Assembly: GCA_019914945.1 (NCBI GenBank) | Contig: CM034105.1 | Coordinates: 1,550,001-1,614,000 of the forward strand | Direction of reading: 5' to 3' | Length of the DNA: 64,000 bases | From: Typha latifolia | Taxonomy: Eukaryota; Streptophyta; Magnoliopsida; Poales; Typhaceae | Program-made: the position numbers and the translations under genes | In this document: positions 24,080 to 37,878 of the stretch, in pieces | Layout: each line of letters opens with the position of its first letter | Numbering within the stretch: position 1 is the first letter of the stretch | Notes under the pieces: model-generated | The model's input: the letters and a program-made list of their open reading frames with translations, nothing else | Told to the model about the DNA's origin: nothing | Databases searched by the model: none

Positions 24080-27000
24080 GGCTAGGTTTATCCTGCAATC
24101 TTCGGCAATGCAAGCTCGAGGGAACTTCACAATGTTGGGATGTGAAGAAACTCAAGTACTCCTCGTGGCAATGCCAAAAAGGACGACACCCTTTTAGGTG
24201 CCAGATCGACATGTACTTCTGGGCATGAATAGATTTTGAGATGGTTTTTCTAGCAAATTCCCTTGCACTGTGATGCTGAGAAGCATGCGTGAAGAAGAGG
24301 TTTTATGCAGAGTTATTAGTTCTTTTCCCTCTCTGTATTCAAATAGAAGTCAGGATAGCTTACATTCTTGATGTTTTCTTGAACTTCCTGAACTTCGTTT
24401 GTAAAATCTAATACATCATTACATTCAATCAATGCACAAATAGCTGCGAGGGCTCTCAAGTTGCAGTGTCTTCTACTTAATTGGGTTTCTCCATCTATTG
24501 TTTGGTAAAAGGAAAGGCCAGAATAAATGCTCAGAGATGCCGTGCCATTTTGCTTTTAAGAATATATTTGGAACTAAAGTTAGCATAATTCTTTCCCTAG
24601 ATTGTTTTCTAAGAAGAAGCTTCCATAAATTTTCATCTTCCTAGTCCAGAATAGTAGACTTATTAGTCTAATGGTTCCTTACACCAAGCTTTTCGGTGAT
24701 CAAATGAAGAAACATTTGCAACTATACTATTCTTACATGGATTTTCTATTACTTCTTTCACTGATTCCCTAGAAGTATTTTCCTTTTGCAAATACTAAAA
24801 TTAACATAGAAGATACAGATAATCATGCTGCACAGGAGTGAGAAATCTGTTCTAGCTTGCCATCGTAGCTTTTTAGTGGGTGGAAAAGCTTTCTAGTCAT
24901 TCTTTCTAGATATATAGACATTTAGGTTTTATTAAGTTTTAACTAATATAGACTTCAAATTATGTGAGTCATCGAACAATTGCTTCGAATTAAATATAAC
25001 TGAGATCTATTCCAGGTCGCCGCTCCACCGAGTAGCTCCTTTAAACTAACTGCACCATTGAGTCATCAATAAAATTGTCAGCTACAATTTGATAACCAAC
25101 TATATTACTATTTGGTTGTTACGTTGCCTTTTTTTTTTTTTTTTAATGAAATGAATGCACAGGGTTGGCCTTCTAGAAAAACAACATCACGTGACCACTT
25201 TGCTATGTCCTTGTCTGACGTGTTCTTCCTCACACAAATCTATTTGCACTGTCGCAAATATTCGCTGTTTTGGTTCTTCTCCTTGGCATCCAAATTTCAC
25301 AGCTAGATGAGCTACTTAATCGTAATGTTGATTCCATAAAGGCAATTTTATGTATCATACGGTAATTCATTGTTTTAATTTAAGATTTAAATAAAAATAC
25401 CTGCCTACGTGTCTTCTCAAAAGAGTAATCTAGAGAAACTTTTTTGCAATTTATTTACATTTAATTTTTTTAATTTAATATATACAATAATATTTTACAT
25501 ATTTTATTATAATGTGTGGCTGAGGCATTGCTTTCGTAGTTATTACCACTGATATCAAATTGTTCACTGGATCTGATGTACTACTAATATATTGCAATTT
25601 GATAATGACTGCATGCCAAACAATTTCTATTTGCAGGCTTCCCTCCAGCTCGAAGGAAGAAGCTCTCACGCTGCTTGCAGTACAGTAGTCGTACGTTTTG
25701 TTGATTTTTATTCATAAATTGTTACAATAAATATTGGTTGTTTAGTAAGAAATACGGAGGTGCTGTAGATTGATGAGATAAGTTAGTTACACTCACTTCT
25801 TAGACTCGAATAATTAGCTTAAATAGTAGATTGAAGTGATCTTTTTAAAAAGAATTAATATAAAATAATTCGATGGATAAGGAGAGGAGAGAGAATGATG
25901 GGTTTGAGTAGGTTCCCTCTAATCTAATTTTATCTTAAACTAAACTGTTCAATAATTTGTTATAAAAATAAACTTGTACTCAATCCTAATGAGGCAATTT
26001 ATGAGTTTTAATTATTATTGTGTAGCAACTTAATTTTTGCTTATGTAAGGAGATTACTTTGGTGATCGTTCGCACTTTGTGAAATCTACTGATGATCTTG
26101 TTCCCATATGCACTTATTTGGTTTGCATTTGCACCATTACTCGTTAAAGTCTTCTATAATCTATGTATAATAACAGATAGTAATCAGATTAGGCATAGCA
26201 GTGGAAAGCAATCCACCATGTAATAGCAGTAGAAGGTAAACTCATTAGGTTATCATTATATTTTCAATCTCGGCACACAAGGATTAATTTACCTTATTGA
26301 CAAGGATTCTTTAAAATCTTTTGAAGGTAAAGTTAGTAGACAAAGATTTCATTTAAACATCAAGTCCAGTTTGATAGGTAAACTAAGAAGAAAAATAGGG
26401 TGACAGTACTTTGATAAAGCTCCACACTTAGGATACACAAGTAAAACATCATAATGATGGAAAACAATGAATCAAACACTATGACACAAATATAATACAA
26501 AAAGTAGCACAGTCAAAATAAATTCTAAGCACAACAAATCTGTATGCATGATTGTCAAAGGAGACGAGCGAGGAAGGAGAGAAAGTTTTATTAGGTGATA
26601 GAAGAATGAGAAAAGTAGAATGAAGAGAAACAAGACGGAGGAGACCGAGACAGGGAGAGAAGAAGCTCGTCGGAAAAGGTCGGGAAGAAGGGAAAAAAAG
26701 TAGGAGAACTTTCAACTGAACCCTAGCAGACCGTAGGGCCGGCGGACTAGTCTTTTGTAGCATTCGTAAAGGATTTGTGTTAAACATCAGGCCCAGTCAA
26801 CAACCTGTGTGCATCCAATGGAGTCCAAGGTGAGCTATGGGATTAGAAAACTTTGCAAATTTTATTATCAGGTGCAAGTAAACTGCTCCAGGTTTGTGCC
26901 AATATTAAACCACATGCCCCTAATCAAAATGAAATTTAATTGTCAGATTAAGGCCATCAACTCCATGTCATCAGCTCTGTATCAGTTGAATAGAAGCTCT

Positions 27001-29090
27001 TTGTGATGGGCCAATGGTCCCTCGAGTTGCCATTTAATTAGAACATGCATTATTTGCACAGAGGGGCCACCTCTACCAACTTCCATTACTTTCTCGTGAT
27101 AGTAGTTGGATGCCACGCCAGCTCCAAATCGAAGAATATAATACTGTGGACTAGAAGGAATCCTAGATGTATGGGATCATTGGATCATTTGCATTTGTTC
27201 GAGAAAATAAATCAATTTTAATTATATAAATTAAGTTGGTAGAAGGTGTAATCGATCAGAAGAGCTGACGAGCAGCCACTTGAAACTTGTTATTATCTGA
27301 GAGAAGCGAGAATTTAATAATAATTACTGAAAATTTATTAAGTGCAGAAAATTATTCGTAATCAAACTTGTACTCCAAATAATACTTGAAAGTATTAGCT
27401 AGAATAAGCTTAGACGTCATGTTACATGCCCACGTCACACCACCTAAGCCTTTACGTTTGCTAACATTTTGCATTAATAATATGCGAATTGCGTATTCGT
27501 AGGAACAACTAAGAGGAAATGACTAATAAAAACAGAAGACAAATCTAGTGTCTTCTTGAATCCTTTTTTCTCTAAATGTAATATTATTTTAGTATTTATA
27601 AATCTAAGTTTTCTCTATACATAGGAGAGAGAATATTCAATACAGCACTTGTGTGACGGTCTTAGTTAAATATTTAAATTTGCTATTAAGAATAGAATTA
27701 TCTATTGAAATTAAAAGCTAACAAATCGTCTTCTCCACATGGCCAGCAAATGATATGGCATAATTCCAAAATAGTTAATTATATGCATCTTAAGTAAAAC
27801 CATATTACCAGGCAGAATTTAGTTTAATATTTTTCCCTAATAGTAGAGTTTTTAATTAAGTATGATTAAAAAGAAGAGCTTTAAATATTTATATTACCTT
27901 TTCATGATGAAGAATCTAAAAAGCTTAAAACAAAGGTGGCTAAAGAGTTACATTTCAATCTAAGCCTATGTAATGCATGCATGGTTGTAACTTTTCCGTG
28001 ATTCTAAACTTAGTTATTAATTAGGAATATTAAAATAAATTATCCAAGCAAACACATAGTTGACACTTGACATCGTGCATGACGAATCTATTGGTCAAGG
28101 TTGCAAAAGAGGACTTTTCACTCAACCATCCACGGAGATTTAAAAGGTCGTCTCAACATTGGATGACTATATATATATATATATAATATGAGATGGAAAC
28201 ATGCGGTTATTTAGCAGAAAAGTTTTCACTTCTTTTTCTTCCTCTTTTTTTCTTCTTTTTGGTCTACGTTAGCTTCTGCATGACAGTCATATGTGAAGAA
28301 TAATTATAGAAACTAGCAAAATGCCAATATACTTATTCTTTCAAAACAAACACATACAAATATATAAACTAATTATATGCTAGACATAAGTGTTAACTCT
28401 TGCTGATATATAAATTAAAGCATAGATTAGCCGAAGCAAATATACACAGATAAAATTTATACTGAAAAGTATGCTCCTACTATCTCCAAAGTGGTGCTCT
28501 TAGATGGGCCATTGAGTAACGTAGTATTCTAGAATGCTTAGTCGTAATATGTCATATAATCCTAAGATTATTTCTCACCCCAACATCCCTCGTGGCCATG
28601 GACCGGAGAATTAATCCGAGCCATCGCCAGCTGGCAGCTGCCACATGCAGCAAAAAAAAACATACATCCCAAGCTGCAGATGATTGTCTTCCTACTATCT
28701 TGTCCTATTCTTGGCTCTATCTGAAACCAAAACTGCCCATAATTTGTTTGGATTTTAGCCTTAAAGCTGTATACTATCCCCCTCTCAATCTTATTTTCGA
28801 TCTCTGTTTCATTTGCCCAGGCATTCATCAGCTCTTTCTCTCTCTTTTCACTTTACGAATTTGATCCAATCGAAGCAACAAAATTTCAAGCCGCTTGTGT
28901 TTGAACACTGACCGGAGTTTAATGCATTTTGACTCCTCGGGTCCTCTCCTTCATTGGTCAATTTGGTCCCCATCATTAACTGTTGGAATCTAGAAACTAC
29001 CCTCCTCCTCCTCTTTCGAGGACCCAATTCCAATTCCAATTCCAATTCCAATTCTTCTAGACTTTTTAGCCGTTTCAAACAAGCAAACGG
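24080..29090. other. 5-kb intergenic stretch without a recognised gene
   Basis: The 3' UTR of MNS3 extends into the first few hundred bases. Beyond that there are only short ORFs. One at 26479-26787 (minus) lies over a purine-rich block at about 26560-26710 and resembles no family I know. An (AT)n run lies near 28168-28187. Confidence 0.55.
29024..29055. repeat. (CAATTC)n hexamer repeat in the CYP710A promoter
   Basis: About five tandem copies of a CAATTC unit lie 73-104 bp upstream of the TATA box of the CYP710A gene. Each unit contains the CAAT core. Confidence 0.85.
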
Positions 29091-29127
29091 AAAAGCGCGC
29101 GTAGGGTAGTTGCTAAAGCAGTTAGCC

Positions 29128-29136
29128 TATATAAAG
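29128..29136 (+). promoter_or_regulatory. Probable TATA box of CYP710A
   Basis: TATATAAAG lies 78 bp upstream of the ATG at 29206. A (GGA)n run at 29144-29167 follows in the presumed 5' UTR. Confidence 0.65.
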
Positions 29137-29143
29137 GTAAGAC

Positions 29144-29167
29144 GAGGAGGAGGAGGAGGAGGAGGAG
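29144..29167. repeat. (GGA)n microsatellite in the presumed CYP710A 5' UTR
   Basis: About eight GGA units lie between the TATA box and the start codon. Confidence 0.85.
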
Positions 29168-29205
29168 AGTAGTCAAGTAATCGAGCAGAGTTGAGGAGTA
29201 TACCA

Positions 29206-30723
29206 ATGAAGACGATGGTGGGCTTGGCTCCCTACTTGGTTTGCTTCGTGGCTCTCCTCGTGCTTGTAGAGCAAATCTCCTACCTTCGCAAGAAAGGCCC
29301 GCTTCCGGGTCCTCGCCTCATCGTCCCCTTCATAGGAAGCGCCTTCGCCATGATCATGAACCCGACTCGGTTCTGGGCTCGGCAGGCCCAGCTGGCCGAG
29401 TCGTCCGGGTTCGGCTTCTCCGCCGACTACTTGATCGGCCGCTTCATCGTATTCGTCCGATCCACCGAGCTCTCCCACAAGATCTTCGCCAACGTCCGCC
29501 CCGATGCTTTCCACCTCGTCGGCCATCCTTTTGGGAAGAAGCTCTTTGGTGACCATAACCTCATCTATATGTTCGACCAGGAGCACAAGGATCTCCGCCG
29601 CCGCATCGCCCCCAATTTTACCGCTCGCGCTCTATCCACCTATACTACTCTCCAGCAGCGCGTTATTCTCGCCCATTTGGGGAAATGGCTGGATAAATCC
29701 AATACCTCTGGTGCTATTCCGATTTCTCTGCGGCTCTTATGCCGCGATATGAATCTGGAAACCTCGCAGACTGTCTTCGCCGGGCCTTATCTGTCTCCGA
29801 AAGCTCGCGAGTCGTTTAACAAAGATTACAACCTCTTCAATGTCGGCCTCATGGCGGTCCCTTTCGATCTCCCCGGGTTCGCCTTCCGGCGCGCCAGGTT
29901 CGCCGTCTCGCGACTTGTGAAGACGCTCGGCGGCTGCGTCGCAGAGAGCAAGGCGCGCATGAGCGCCGGCGAGGAGCCGAACTGCCTCGTCGACTTCTGG
30001 ATGCAGGAGAGCCTCCGCGAGATCGCGGAGTCGGCAGCCACTGGATCACCGCCTCCGCCGGAGTACTCCGACGAGGAGATCGGCGGCCATCTCTTCGACT
30101 TCCTCTTCGCCGCCCAGGACGCGTCCACCTCATCGCTATGCTGGGCCGTGGCACTCCTCGACGCAAACCCCGAGGTCCTCCGCCGGGTCCGCGAGGAGGT
30201 CGCCACGATCTGGTCGCCGGAGTCCGGCCAGCCGATCCCGCCGGAGAAGATCAGGGATATGCGGTACACGGAGGCGGTGGCGCGCGAAGTGGTCCGTTTC
30301 CGGCCGCCAGCGACGATGGTGCCCCACATCGCCGGCGAGCCTTTCCAGCTGACGGAGTGGTACACGATCCCCAAAGGAACCATCGTCTTCCCCTCCGTCT
30401 ACGAGTCATCCTTCCAAGGGTTCACCGAACCGGACCGTTTCGATCCGGACCGGTTCAGCGAGCAGAGGCAAGAAGACCGGCTTTTCAAAAGAAACTTCTT
30501 AGCCTTCGGATCCGGGGCCCACCAGTGCGTGGGCCAACGCTACGCCATCAACCACCTCATCCTCTTCATCGCGCTCTTTGTCTCCTTGATCGACTTCAAG
30601 CGGCATCTAACGGACGGGTGTGATGAGATCACGTACGTGCCCACCATCGTACCCAAAGATGACTGCCAGGTGTACCTCTCCCCTCGCTCTACTTGCTTAT
30701 CCTCTCTCTCTCAAATTAGTTAA
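29206..30723 (+). CDS. CYP710A: CYP710A sterol C-22 desaturase (cytochrome P450), intronless
   Basis: The protein is 505 residues from the first ATG (29206); the open frame extends five codons further only through a TTG. The order is a membrane anchor (about residues 6-22, [15 protein letters not shown]), the hinge [18 protein letters not shown], the I-helix [11 protein letters not shown] (301-311), the K-helix ExxR as EVVR (361-364), and the heme loop [10 protein letters not shown] with Cys441. The Ala-Gln-Asp-Ala form of the I-helix and the overall sequence are those of CYP710A, which introduces the C-22 double bond converting beta-sitosterol to stigmasterol at the ER. CYP710A genes are usually intronless, as here. 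The last 14 residues after VYLSPR are Ser/Leu-rich and look lineage-specific. The GC content is far above the flanks. Confidence 0.95.
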   Translation: MKTMVGLAPYLVCFVALLVLVEQISYLRKKGPLPGPRLIVPFIGSAFAMIMNPTRFWARQAQLAESSGFGFSADYLIGRFIVFVRSTELSHKIFANVRPDAFHLVGHPFGKKLFGDHNLIYMFDQEHKDLRRRIAPNFTARALSTYTTLQQRVILAHLGKWLDKSNTSGAIPISLRLLCRDMNLETSQTVFAGPYLSPKARESFNKDYNLFNVGLMAVPFDLPGFAFRRARFAVSRLVKTLGGCVAESKARMSAGEEPNCLVDFWMQESLREIAESAATGSPPPPEYSDEEIGGHLFDFLFAAQDASTSSLCWAVALLDANPEVLRRVREEVATIWSPESGQPIPPEKIRDMRYTEAVAREVVRFRPPATMVPHIAGEPFQLTEWYTIPKGTIVFPSVYESSFQGFTEPDRFDPDRFSEQRQEDRLFKRNFLAFGSGAHQCVGQRYAINHLILFIALFVSLIDFKRHLTDGCDEITYVPTIVPKDDCQVYLSPRSTCLSSLSQIS

Positions 30724-30759
30724 ATTATTTTCTTTATTTATTATGTGATCCATTTTATT

Positions 30760-33314
30760 CATTTCATTGGAGAAAAGAGAGCAGTCTTATTTAGCGTCCG
30801 GCCGTAACTTTGTGTCTCTCTAGTCTCTCTTAATTCGTGGTGTTTTGTTTGTCCCCGTCATTGGTTGTTGTAATTAAACTTTATTTATTCAATTTGGCAT
30901 ACGATTTGGTAATGAATGCATAGTGGACCAAATCAAATATTGTTCTACTTCAAGTGTTGGACTTTTAAGTGACTGAAATGCATAAACTTAATATTTTAAT
31001 TGCATCTCTTCTTAATCACTTTACTTTCTGGTTGTAGAGTAAGAAGAAGATGCACAATAGATATGGTTGTCTTTATATAAAGGCATTCTTTTTCATTGGT
31101 TTAGATTATGGAAACGTATATTACTATTGCCTTGGATTTGGAACAAGGTCCAGAGATATCTACCAACTTCATATATTATCCCTATAGACATGCAGTGACT
31201 GGTCAATTTAAGAGCAACAATCGTATGAGGGTTGTCTGCTTTATTTTTATTTTTTTTGAAATTTAAGAGAATGGAATTTTTGCTAAAAATAGGCGAATAG
31301 ATTGCCTTGGAGCAGTCTCATTGTCATTCTTACTTCCGTTTAGTCCTAGCATATGGATAAAGATCACAAGAAGCTCTCCTAGGATAGAACCTTTTTGAGG
31401 GTGTATTAATTTACAACTTGATAGCAGTTGAGAACTTCCACTGTAACATCCGTATAGGTGAAGTCCTTCCCTCATGTTCTTCATGCCATTTGTCGGCTTC
31501 CTCGTTTGTATCAAGGGTTTAATGATTCTTGACCTAACTCCTCCGGTCCCGTTTTGTGCATGAGAAATTATTTTATTTGTTTTTCCTATTTAGTACCTTG
31601 CTTTATTATTGTTTAGCCTGTGTTCAACCAAGTTTAATACTCTCTGTCTCTCATTCTCCTTGTGTATCAATCAAATATTAAATATTTATATAATAATTAG
31701 TTTAGGGAAAGAAAAATAAATTTTGCTTTCAATGAAAACGTTTCTTTAGACGTCAAATATATTGGCACCTATTTCTCCAATTAATTTAAAGCTCACCTAT
31801 TTGATTAATAAAATTTTAAAATAAATCTAATCTGCAATATATATATAACCTAAGCAATTTGTTGAAACTGAAGCAAGATGGGCCTGAGAAAAGGACACAA
31901 CAAAGGTATTGGGCCATAGCCCATTAACATGGTTCGTCAATTTCAAGTTGATTAAAATTAAAAAAGAATATGTAATCTACTTAAATACTTAAATCCGCTC
32001 GGTTGTAAGTCCGAGATTTTAATTTCTTGATATTACATTAATAAAATAATTCCATCTGTGTAACGTATATTACTAATAAGTCCCAGACATTAGGTTAAAA
32101 TTTATTTTGAGTCTAATCTAAACGTTCAAACTTGAACATATCATTTTTAATTTGAGTCTATTTCGGGCGCTAGCTAATTTTCAGCCATTTGATTAGTAAA
32201 TTTAAGTCTATTCTAAATCAAGCCTGATTCAAATTTGAACTAAGCTTGAAATGATTCTTGGGTATTCCATACCTTATGAAAATCAAATATATATATATAA
32301 TTTTTTTACTTTTTAATTTATATTTATATATTAATCGAGTTTTATTCAGATGATTTGTTGGATGCTGAGTGTTTTTTATTGAAGGAAGCTGTACCAAACT
32401 TAAATTAAACAACTCAATTGGTGGAGTTGTCAAAATAGATGAGATTGCATAAGTGAGTGGAGAGTTTCTCATCCAATCCCTCAAAACCCTGATGCATATT
32501 TATCCTGGTTGGCAGTCTAGTCTGTCATCCTATTCCTCTCTCGCCATGCTAAGCTCCACAAAGCTCTCACTCAGCCTAATACACTCGGTAAGACTTATCA
32601 TTTTGATAGCCCTACTCCTACGTTATAATAACAATAACGGATTTCGTATCTTAATACCAAACATGATCTAGTGTGCACACCTAAACTGCCCATAAGTAAG
32701 TTATATATGTAGACATGGATTTCGGATCCTCTTTTGATCATAATTAATTTATATATAGCTAAGTTATTCATGTAACTCAACTTGCTCAATTTAATCATTA
32801 CGCCTTGCTTAAATTAAAATAATTTGTGGGGTGGATATGAAAAGAGTTCATGGTTGATGCTTCGACAACCCACGGAATATCCATCTCATACATCACCAAC
32901 AATTTGACTAAGATTATTTCATTTGGTTTTTTTGCATTTATGCTCTTGGAAAGCTCCTTATTTATATACACTTTTGAATTTTATACTATTATTCACCCTT
33001 CAAAACTAACGCTTTTTGTATGGATATCTTCTAGTTAATTTATTTTTTATAACTATACATTAAAATCTGAAACATTTAATAGATGATAAGATAAATTTGT
33101 CTTTAATTAAGAGTAGTATATACAAAAACAAAAACATAGTAATAGTTTTTTTTTTACTATTAAGTGGATCAAAATTTAACTGTGAGGCATATGATACATA
33201 TCAAACTCTGAAGACTATACACATAATTTTTTTTTAAAAAAAACTTAAGCTTATTTCATTTTATAGTTGTCTTGGATCTCGGCCTTGCAACTAAATTCAC
33301 GTGGAAACGATTCC

Positions 33315-33353
<39 letters not shown>

Positions 33354-36060
33354 ATTGAATAATATATTATGCATGAGTTAATTAACACTACCATATTGAA
33401 GCAATTGAGTTGGCTTCACATGGCCACTACAATTTCTTCCGCACTATTTTACCTCTAAACTAATCACATACCTACTCAATTATTAAAGCAAAGTAGATGC
33501 AAAGCAAGAGATTAATTAAAAAGTGCAACATAAACAAATATACTCTCCAATAAATTGCACATTTAGTTGCACATATACTTCTAATATCTTATTAATTTCA
33601 GCAGTGGATTTGCCTCCATTAATGGCCATCTTGAGCTGGAATCCTGTTCTCGGTCCAAGATAATCAAGTGTAGGGTGCCCTAATTTCCAGACAAGCACTT
33701 GGTTTCTAGCTTTGACTAACCATCAAGCTAAAACCTTTTTAAAATAAAAAATAAAAAATTTGATATGAGTTCAATTGTTGTCCATTTTATCTATTATTCT
33801 AATTTTATTTTTTAAGACGTTTGAGTGGTGGAGGAGAGGTGCCTCGTCAGGATCCATGGCCATCATGGAGAGCCCACTTACAATTATTGGGATTCAGTGG
33901 TGGGTTTATTAATTATTTTACCACTTGGACCAAGGGTAAGATATCAAATTCCAAGTATATATTTTAACGTGTTGTTGTGTAGAATGCTTTAAAGTTTAAA
34001 TATGAGATTAGATGTATTGAGCTTTCAAATCTGGGAGAGTTAGTTAACCGCTTCTAAATATAAGTTGTGATTTATATAAAAATCTTAAATCTTTTAAAAA
34101 TATTATTAAATATAAATTTTTTTATATAAATTATTGATTTAATCAGCAGTTTATATTTGAAAGGTGCTGAATTATAATGTGAATTATAGAAAAAAAAATT
34201 CTAAAACTAGGCAAATTTTTTTAGATTTAATTTTTTTATAGTTGTTAGTTTAGTCAGTAACTTTTAAACACACTTGGTCTTATATTTAAGCTTTAAAGTA
34301 AATTAGACGCATGAAAAAATTAGTAGCAAATTTAAAACATATACTGTGAGATAAATAGAATAAAGTTAAATTAATAGATAGAGAAGAGAAAGATAGAAAG
34401 ACGAAATAAACTTGTTCAGTATGAAAGGTGTGATTAAAATTTTCTCAACAATAGTGGTCGCAAGGGGAGAAGAAATATAAAAAAAACATTGCTTCTAGAT
34501 GGATATTGTACGTAGGGGAAGTCAACATAACGTGTTTCATGCATGATATATATATATATATATATATCTAATGGTCATGAAGGCAAAGGAATTTTATCTT
34601 TTCTTTTTTTACCTCGCAAAACTATGGACTTGACCTGATGGCTGGATTCGAGCTCATTGATGTGAATCGTATTAGAAGCTAAGCAACTTGTTCTTCTCTT
34701 TCGTTGCACTTCTCAACTTGCACAGCTTGCTCGATGTTATGCCAGCTCTAGATATTACAATTTATTAATTAATATAAACACTTTTGACCGTAAGATATGT
34801 ACGTAGGATGTGATTGATCTCCAACTCCTTAAGACCCACAACATAATCATGCATTAAGCCGTCATCTACTCTGGATTCGAGCTGATTGATGTGAATTAAT
34901 TTTTTGGTTGGAGGCATTAGATGATGCCTGTCTCAATCCCACGACCATTATTATATACAGATAAGGGCAAGATCTAACTAAATCTAATCCCATTAGATAT
35001 GAAGAATATCCAACATCACCCTGTGATCCATCACCACCCAAAATGTCCTTGGTCTTAGTCTACCCCTAAGCTCGGTCAGAACACGATCAGCCACACAAAC
35101 CAAATCCACAAGCCACCGAATAGAGAACCTTCCTTGATTAATTTTCCCACTCAACCTCCATGTCTCCATCTCAAATAATATACTCTCCATCACCTCTTTC
35201 TCCTTTTTCCATCTATTATTGGAGACCTTAAGCTAACCTAAACAAGCCAACAAAGGGTGGAAATAGGTCTAATAAATAATCATTCTAATAGTTTGACCGT
35301 AATAGGGATAAAGGTTAAGAGTGAAAACAAATAGACACGGAATATTTACGTGGTTCCTTTAATTATCTACGTCGTTAGGAGAGATAGAGCTGCTTGTTTT
35401 GTTATTCTCAAGTTAGAAGAGTTATGATCGATAGAACATGAGTCACGAACACTAACTCATCTTGGCTTCTTTCCTTTTAGAAATAATGAAAACTTACGAT
35501 ATATGTTTCAATTAAACTAAACTGTAAACTATTCTGGAATCAAGTGTCTCAAACACTAACATGATTATCATATAGAGGTTATATAAATCCAATATCAGGG
35601 CGTTAAAACTGTTGAATTTTAATTCAATTCTAATTTAAATCAAAATTTATATGAACAGGATCAGAATCTAGTTCAGACCAGGTTAGGTAGCCAGTTAATC
35701 TAAAAACTTAACTTTTAAGTAAACTACTAATAATATATATTATGTCTTTAAACAAACCCACTTGCTCTCTCTCCTCATCCTCCACTGTGTAACCTTGTTG
35801 CCATACTAATATACTATGCCACATGCTCTTCTACATCCCTACATTTCCTCTCTCTCTCTCTCTCTCTCTCTGTTGCTTATCTGGGGAGTACGGCCCAAAG
35901 TTTGCCACCAAACCCACTTGGGACGTCCTCTTCTCCTTTTTTTTTTAATTTTAATTTCTTCTTCCAGAGAGAGAGACGTTTAAGGACTAGTAAATGGATA
36001 AATGCACATGGGCGGAAGTGCTGCACTTCCAAGTTATATCTTCAGATGCTCACGTAGACG
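30760..36060. other. 5.3-kb AT-rich intergenic stretch without a recognised gene
   Basis: Only short ORFs occur, with no exon chain or known domain. It includes simple (AT)n runs at about 33317-33350 and 34545-34567 and a (TC)n run at about 35849-35872. Confidence 0.55.
33317..33350. repeat. (TA)n microsatellite
   Basis: An uninterrupted TA run of about 17 units lies in gene-free sequence. Confidence 0.9.
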
Positions 36061-36087
36061 TAGACACTCACCTTCACCCCCTACCTT

Positions 36088-36096
36088 TTATATATA
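36088..36096 (+). promoter_or_regulatory. Probable TATA box of the acidic-protein gene
   Basis: TTATATATA lies 69-77 bp upstream of the ATG at 36165. A GA run and a second TATATATA follow, so the exact element is ambiguous. Confidence 0.5.
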
Positions 36097-36164
36097 GAGA
36101 GAGAGATATATATACCCCTTTCCTTTGAACTCAACTTGCGTCAAAATAACTTCCGACACCATCC

Positions 36165-36626
36165 ATGGCTAGTGATGGGAGCTATGACTTGGATAGGATT
36201 GACGTGCCGGAAATCGATAGTAAACTCCTCATGGAGTTGTTAGACGAGACGTGCGCCGACGAGGCCGAAGACAGTAGGCTCGGCGACGTCATGAGCTCGT
36301 TCGAGGCCGAGATCGGCTCCGATGGTCCGATGGTGATCGGCGACGGCGAGCATAGTGATGACGGCGGGTTGGAGGATATATTGTCGGATCTCGACGGCTG
36401 TGATAGCTCGACGTCGATGACGTACGCTGTAGATGACCCGTTCAATTGGGCGGAGATGGAGGTGGGGCCGAGCTTGCCGGGGGTTGACGTGGGTGGTTGG
36501 TTTGCGGAGGGAGAGGGTGGTGAAGGGGGGATGGTTGGGTATGGTGAGATGAGAGAGTATACTGTGTATTACTATGGGGAGTCCGAGTCTTCCATGGAGC
36601 AAGTGTATAGTCCATTATGGGAGTGA
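36165..36626 (+). CDS. Short acidic protein of unknown function
   Basis: This single-exon frame of 153 residues has GC-rich codon use unlike the AT-rich flanks and a TATA box about 70 bp upstream, so it is probably a real gene. The protein is strongly acidic (many Asp, Glu and Gly) with almost no Lys or Arg. Visible features are a leucine-bearing acidic helix (IDSKLLMELLDETCADEAED, about residues 18-37), a DDPFNWAEME motif (about 90-99), a Gly/Glu-rich linker, a Tyr-rich EYTVYYYGESES, and the C-terminus VYSPLWE. No signal peptide or membrane segment is seen. The DPFxWAExE and terminal LW pattern looks like a conserved plant family, but I cannot name it, and I infer no function. Confidence 0.7.
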   Translation: MASDGSYDLDRIDVPEIDSKLLMELLDETCADEAEDSRLGDVMSSFEAEIGSDGPMVIGDGEHSDDGGLEDILSDLDGCDSSTSMTYAVDDPFNWAEMEVGPSLPGVDVGGWFAEGEGGEGGMVGYGEMREYTVYYYGESESSMEQVYSPLWE

Positions 36627-36639
36627 ATCGTCTTGCTTG

Positions 36640-37870
36640 TTTCTAAGTTCTAATTGGAGTGGAGAGAATATTATTTTAACTTTATTTTCAATTTTAGTAC
36701 ATATGAGTAAATAGATTTAGTTTCTTTTCTCTTCTCTTTTGTGCATTTTATTTGAAACTTCATCCAGTTAAATGATGAAAAAGATATAAATATTCTTATT
36801 CTCATTTACTTGCATTCTTTTAGGTTAAGAATATTTATGTCCTTTTGTCTATAAAATTACTTGCAAAATTCATAGTTTTGCAGGAGGGCTTTTTTGTTTG
36901 TATACTTATGTCCCTTTTTAAAGTTGATATTTATATGTATATCACTCAACATATGTTATTTCTTAGTTGTTTTTTAATTTTAATCTGAATAATTTAATAG
37001 AAAAGGTAAAAATATTCTTAGTTAAGAGAAATGCTTGAGAACTAGAATAGAGATATTTTTATTATTTTATATTTAAATTAATTAAAATTTAATGATTAGG
37101 CAACTCCAAGGAAAATTCACAAATAAAAGTTTGAAAAAAATATACATGCAAAAATTATAGGCACTAGATACTTTATAAGGGTATACATACAAATAAAGAA
37201 CTTGAGTGAATACGTGCAGAAAAACATAGATTTGTTTGATGCTCTTTTACCAGCATATAGATGATGATTTCTGTTTTCTTAACATTAAGTTAGAGCAAGT
37301 ATAAATACACATTCTCATTGTCATATTGGCAACAATATCGCCTTAATTGTTTTCGTCGATATTGTGAATAAACTATAAGGACTATAAAAGGACAGATGGA
37401 TTTGCACAGAATATGAAGAAAAACTTTCAATCAACAAACCATCATTCAAGCCGTTCCCATAACATACGTCACTAAGAGCAGAGATCAGGGTTGAATTCAT
37501 TACACATGAAAGCTGATAAATTTTTACAGAGTGATGTCTCTCCAATCCTATTATGACAGAAACAACATGAAGGTATCATCAGAAGCCTCAAATTGCAGGA
37601 TTCTGAGATTTTAAGACGTGCCTTCTTACATGTATTGTATATCAAAACTGACATAATATACAAAGCAAAACTCAATTTTAAGGGTTTCCCTTTTGTAAAG
37701 TCCAAAAAAAGCTACAAAAATATATCGAGCCACATGTGGAACGCAGTCCTGCAAATGACTAGTGGTGGAGCAAAGTGAAAAGGAATCGCATGGAATTAGA
37801 TTCTCTTTCAAGAGTCAAAATTTGGCTGGTAAAATAAATTAACCAAAAGAATGCTTCTGTGTCATGTGTA
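36640..37870. other. Intergenic stretch between convergent genes
   Basis: It holds the 3' UTRs of the acidic-protein gene (+) and the IF-2 gene (-). No further coding signal is seen; the small ORFs on both strands at 37321-37811 resemble nothing known. Confidence 0.55.
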
Positions 37871-37878
37871 AGATATAA

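Noticed and set aside
26479..26787. 102-residue minus-strand ORF
   Set aside because: It lies over a purine-rich block, with a composition-driven Ser/Pro/Phe/Leu sequence and no homology I recognise.
29826..30623. Long antisense and alternative-frame ORFs inside CYP710A
   Set aside because: These are shadows of the GC-rich P450 frame and contain no recognisable domain.
31263..31514. 83-residue minus-strand ORF, considered as a retroelement scrap
   Set aside because: The resemblance to reverse-transcriptase sequence was too weak to name a domain.
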